Shown: positions 6,188-6,798 of the stretch, one piece after another
How the letters are laid out: every line of letters begins with the position of its first letter
Numbering within the stretch: the first letter of the stretch is position 1
Program-made: the position numbers and the translations under genes
NCBI GenBank assembly: GCA_002691365.1
Contig: NZHL01000009.1
Coordinates: 222,438-229,235 of the forward strand
Reading direction: 5' to 3'
Length of the DNA stretch: 6,798 nucleotides
DNA from: Fidelibacterota bacterium
GTDB lineage: Bacteria; Fidelibacterota; Marinisomatia; Marinisomatales; S15-B10
The notes under the pieces: model-generated
What the model was told of the DNA's origin: nothing
The model's database searches: none
The model's input: only the letters and a program-made list of their open reading frames with translations

Positions 6188-6195
6188 GAGAGGGA
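6188..6195 (+). promoter_or_regulatory. Shine-Dalgarno site of rplL
   Basis: GAGAGGGA in the 22-base rplJ-rplL gap, with GAGG (6190-6193) 10 bases before the ATG at 6204. It gives rplL independent initiation, unlike the coupled genes upstream, which fits the need for several L12 copies per L10. Confidence 0.7.
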
Positions 6196-6203
6196 TTATA
6201 ATC

Positions 6204-6587
6204 ATGGCTGAAATATCAAAAGCTGACGTAATGTCATATTTGGAAAAAGCAAATATGCTAGATATATCTGAACTTATTTCAGAAATTGAAGAAAAATTTG
6301 GAGTAAGTGCTGCTGCCCCTGTTGCAGTTGCTGCTGCTACCCCTTCTGGTGAAGCTGGTGCTGAATCAGAAGAAAAAGATTCATATGATGTTATTTTGAA
6401 ATCTGGGGGTGATAAAAAAATACAAGTAATTAAAGTCGTAAGAACAATTACTGAGCTTGGTCTCAAAGAAGCCAAAGATTTGGTCGATGGAGCGCCAAAA
6501 TCAATTAAAGAAGGTGTGTCAAAAGCAGATGCTGAAGATATGAAAGCTAAGCTTGAAGAAGCTGGAGCTGAGGTAGATCTAAAATAA
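6204..6587 (+). CDS. rplL: Large-subunit ribosomal protein L7/L12 (bL12)
   Basis: L12 is the multi-copy stalk protein that recruits translational GTPases (EF-Tu, EF-G, IF2). The 127 residues are in the family range. The N-terminal dimerisation domain (to about residue 32) binds L10. It is followed by an Ala/Val/Pro/Gly hinge at about 35-53 ([18 protein letters not shown]) and the globular C-terminal domain from about 58, with the factor-binding signature [10 protein letters not shown] and [23 protein letters not shown], ending [10 protein letters not shown]. It is the only ribosomal gene of the rplKAJL block with an evident free-standing Shine-Dalgarno site. A 48-base gap follows before rpoB. 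Confidence 0.98.
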   Translation: MAEISKADVMSYLEKANMLDISELISEIEEKFGVSAAAPVAVAAATPSGEAGAESEEKDSYDVILKSGGDKKIQVIKVVRTITELGLKEAKDLVDGAPKSIKEGVSKADAEDMKAKLEEAGAEVDLK

Positions 6588-6615
6588 TTACCATTTTATG
6601 TGTAAAACTTATAAT
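6588..6615 (+). promoter_or_regulatory. Weak candidate promoter between rplL and rpoB
   Basis: TATAAT at 6610-6615 is a perfect -10 hexamer, with TTACCA (6588-6593, 4 of 6 matches to TTGACA) 16 bases upstream. A start here would leave a 5' leader of only about 15 bases, just covering the rpoB ribosome binding site. In AT-rich DNA such matches arise often by chance. No GC-rich hairpin typical of the rplL-rpoB attenuator is visible. Confidence 0.25.
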
Positions 6616-6622
6616 ATTTGAT

Positions 6623-6628
6623 AGGGGA
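6623..6628 (+). promoter_or_regulatory. Shine-Dalgarno site of rpoB
   Basis: AGGGGA lies 7 bases before the TTG at 6636 and fixes the start of rpoB, for which no suitable ATG exists before the conserved N-terminal block. Confidence 0.7.
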
Positions 6629-6635
6629 TAATATT

Positions 6636-6798
6636 TTGACAAAAAATAATTCTTTTGAAAGAAGCTCATTTTCTAAAATTGAAACTGATTTGCAGATGCC
6701 AGATTTATTAGGTGTTCAGATTGATTCTTTTAAAAATTTCTTACAGATAGGTGTGGAAGAAAGTGATCGCAAATTAATTGGTCTTAATGAAGTTTTAG
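6636..6798 (+). CDS. rpoB: RNA polymerase beta subunit, N-terminal 54 residues (3' partial), TTG start
   Basis: This is the start of the catalytic beta subunit of RNA polymerase. The visible part carries the conserved N-terminal block: RSSFSKIE, then PDLLGVQIDSFKNFLQ, then GLNEVL, matching the family pattern R-x-S-F-(S/G)-K then P-x-L-L-x-(I/V)-Q-x-x-S-F-x-x-F. The start is TTG 6636-6638, chosen for the AGGGGA ribosome binding site 7 bases upstream. The first in-frame ATG (6696) would remove the RSSFSKIE block. ATT at 6633 is a less likely alternative. The place after rplL is universal in this cluster, and rpoC is expected beyond the window. The rifampicin-binding region is not included. Confidence 0.96.
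   Translation, partial: MTKNNSFERSSFSKIETDLQMPDLLGVQIDSFKNFLQIGVEESDRKLIGLNEVL

Noticed and set aside
6591..6610. Possible attenuator hairpin before rpoB (TTTTA-TGTG-TAAAA)
   Set aside because: All A-T stem of five pairs without a T-tract; unlikely to terminate transcription.
1..6798. Mobile element, CRISPR, phage or defence system
   Set aside because: No transposase, integrase, terminal repeats or regular spacers; every gene belongs to the conserved translation/transcription core.

Overview
The window is a compact, AT-rich bacterial chromosome segment in which every gene lies on the + strand. It carries the conserved block tRNA-Thr, tRNA-Tyr, tRNA-Gly, tRNA-Thr, tuf, rpmG, tRNA-Trp, secE, nusG, rplK, rplA, rplJ, rplL, rpoB, preceded by the end of a ddl gene and a complete cysS. 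The standard code applies, with TGA used as a stop. Clear Shine-Dalgarno sites precede tuf, rpmG, rplL and rpoB. EF-Tu, NusG and the RpoB N-terminus read, from memory, somewhat like those of the Fibrobacteres-Chlorobi-Bacteroidetes/Marinimicrobia side of the tree. The good Shine-Dalgarno sites argue against typical Bacteroidetes. An AT-rich, streamlined (perhaps marine) free-living bacterium fits, but the phylum is not settled by what can be seen here.

Region by region: 1-189 is the C-terminal end of D-alanine-D-alanine ligase (cell wall), coupled by an ATGA overlap to cysS (186-1577, cysteinyl-tRNA synthetase). A short intergenic region (1578-1741) follows. It holds a consensus -35 hexamer sitting in the centre of an imperfect palindrome, then a leader of about 107 bases that looks richer in G+C than the surrounding spacers and has no recognised gene. 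Four tRNA genes (1742-2285) lead into tuf (2322-3512). A small zinc-ribbon L33 gene with a TTG start (3515-3685) and tRNA-Trp (3743-3815) come next. The secE-nusG-rplK-rplA-rplJ genes are packed with gaps or overlaps of a few bases at most. rplL has its own ribosome binding site after a 22-base gap, and rpoB begins at 6636 (TTG start) and runs off the window.

Functionally this is a translation/transcription growth-rate module: tRNAs and the factor that delivers them (EF-Tu), the SecYEG subunit SecE, the elongation factor NusG, the ribosomal L11/L1/L10/L12 stalk region proteins, and the RNA polymerase beta subunit. It is probably transcribed largely from the promoter near 1606-1634, with tRNA processing cutting the transcript into separate mRNAs. 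No intrinsic terminator with a GC-rich stem was seen between the genes.

No mobile element, CRISPR array, phage gene or new multi-gene system was found; this is an ordinary core region. The items worth a second look are small: the palindrome on the -35 box, the unexplained leader, an L33 whose second zinc knuckle is C-x4-C, the near-leaderless secE after tRNA-Trp, the absence of room for L10 and L1 autoregulatory leaders, and a C (but no CCA) after the discriminator base of all five tRNAs.
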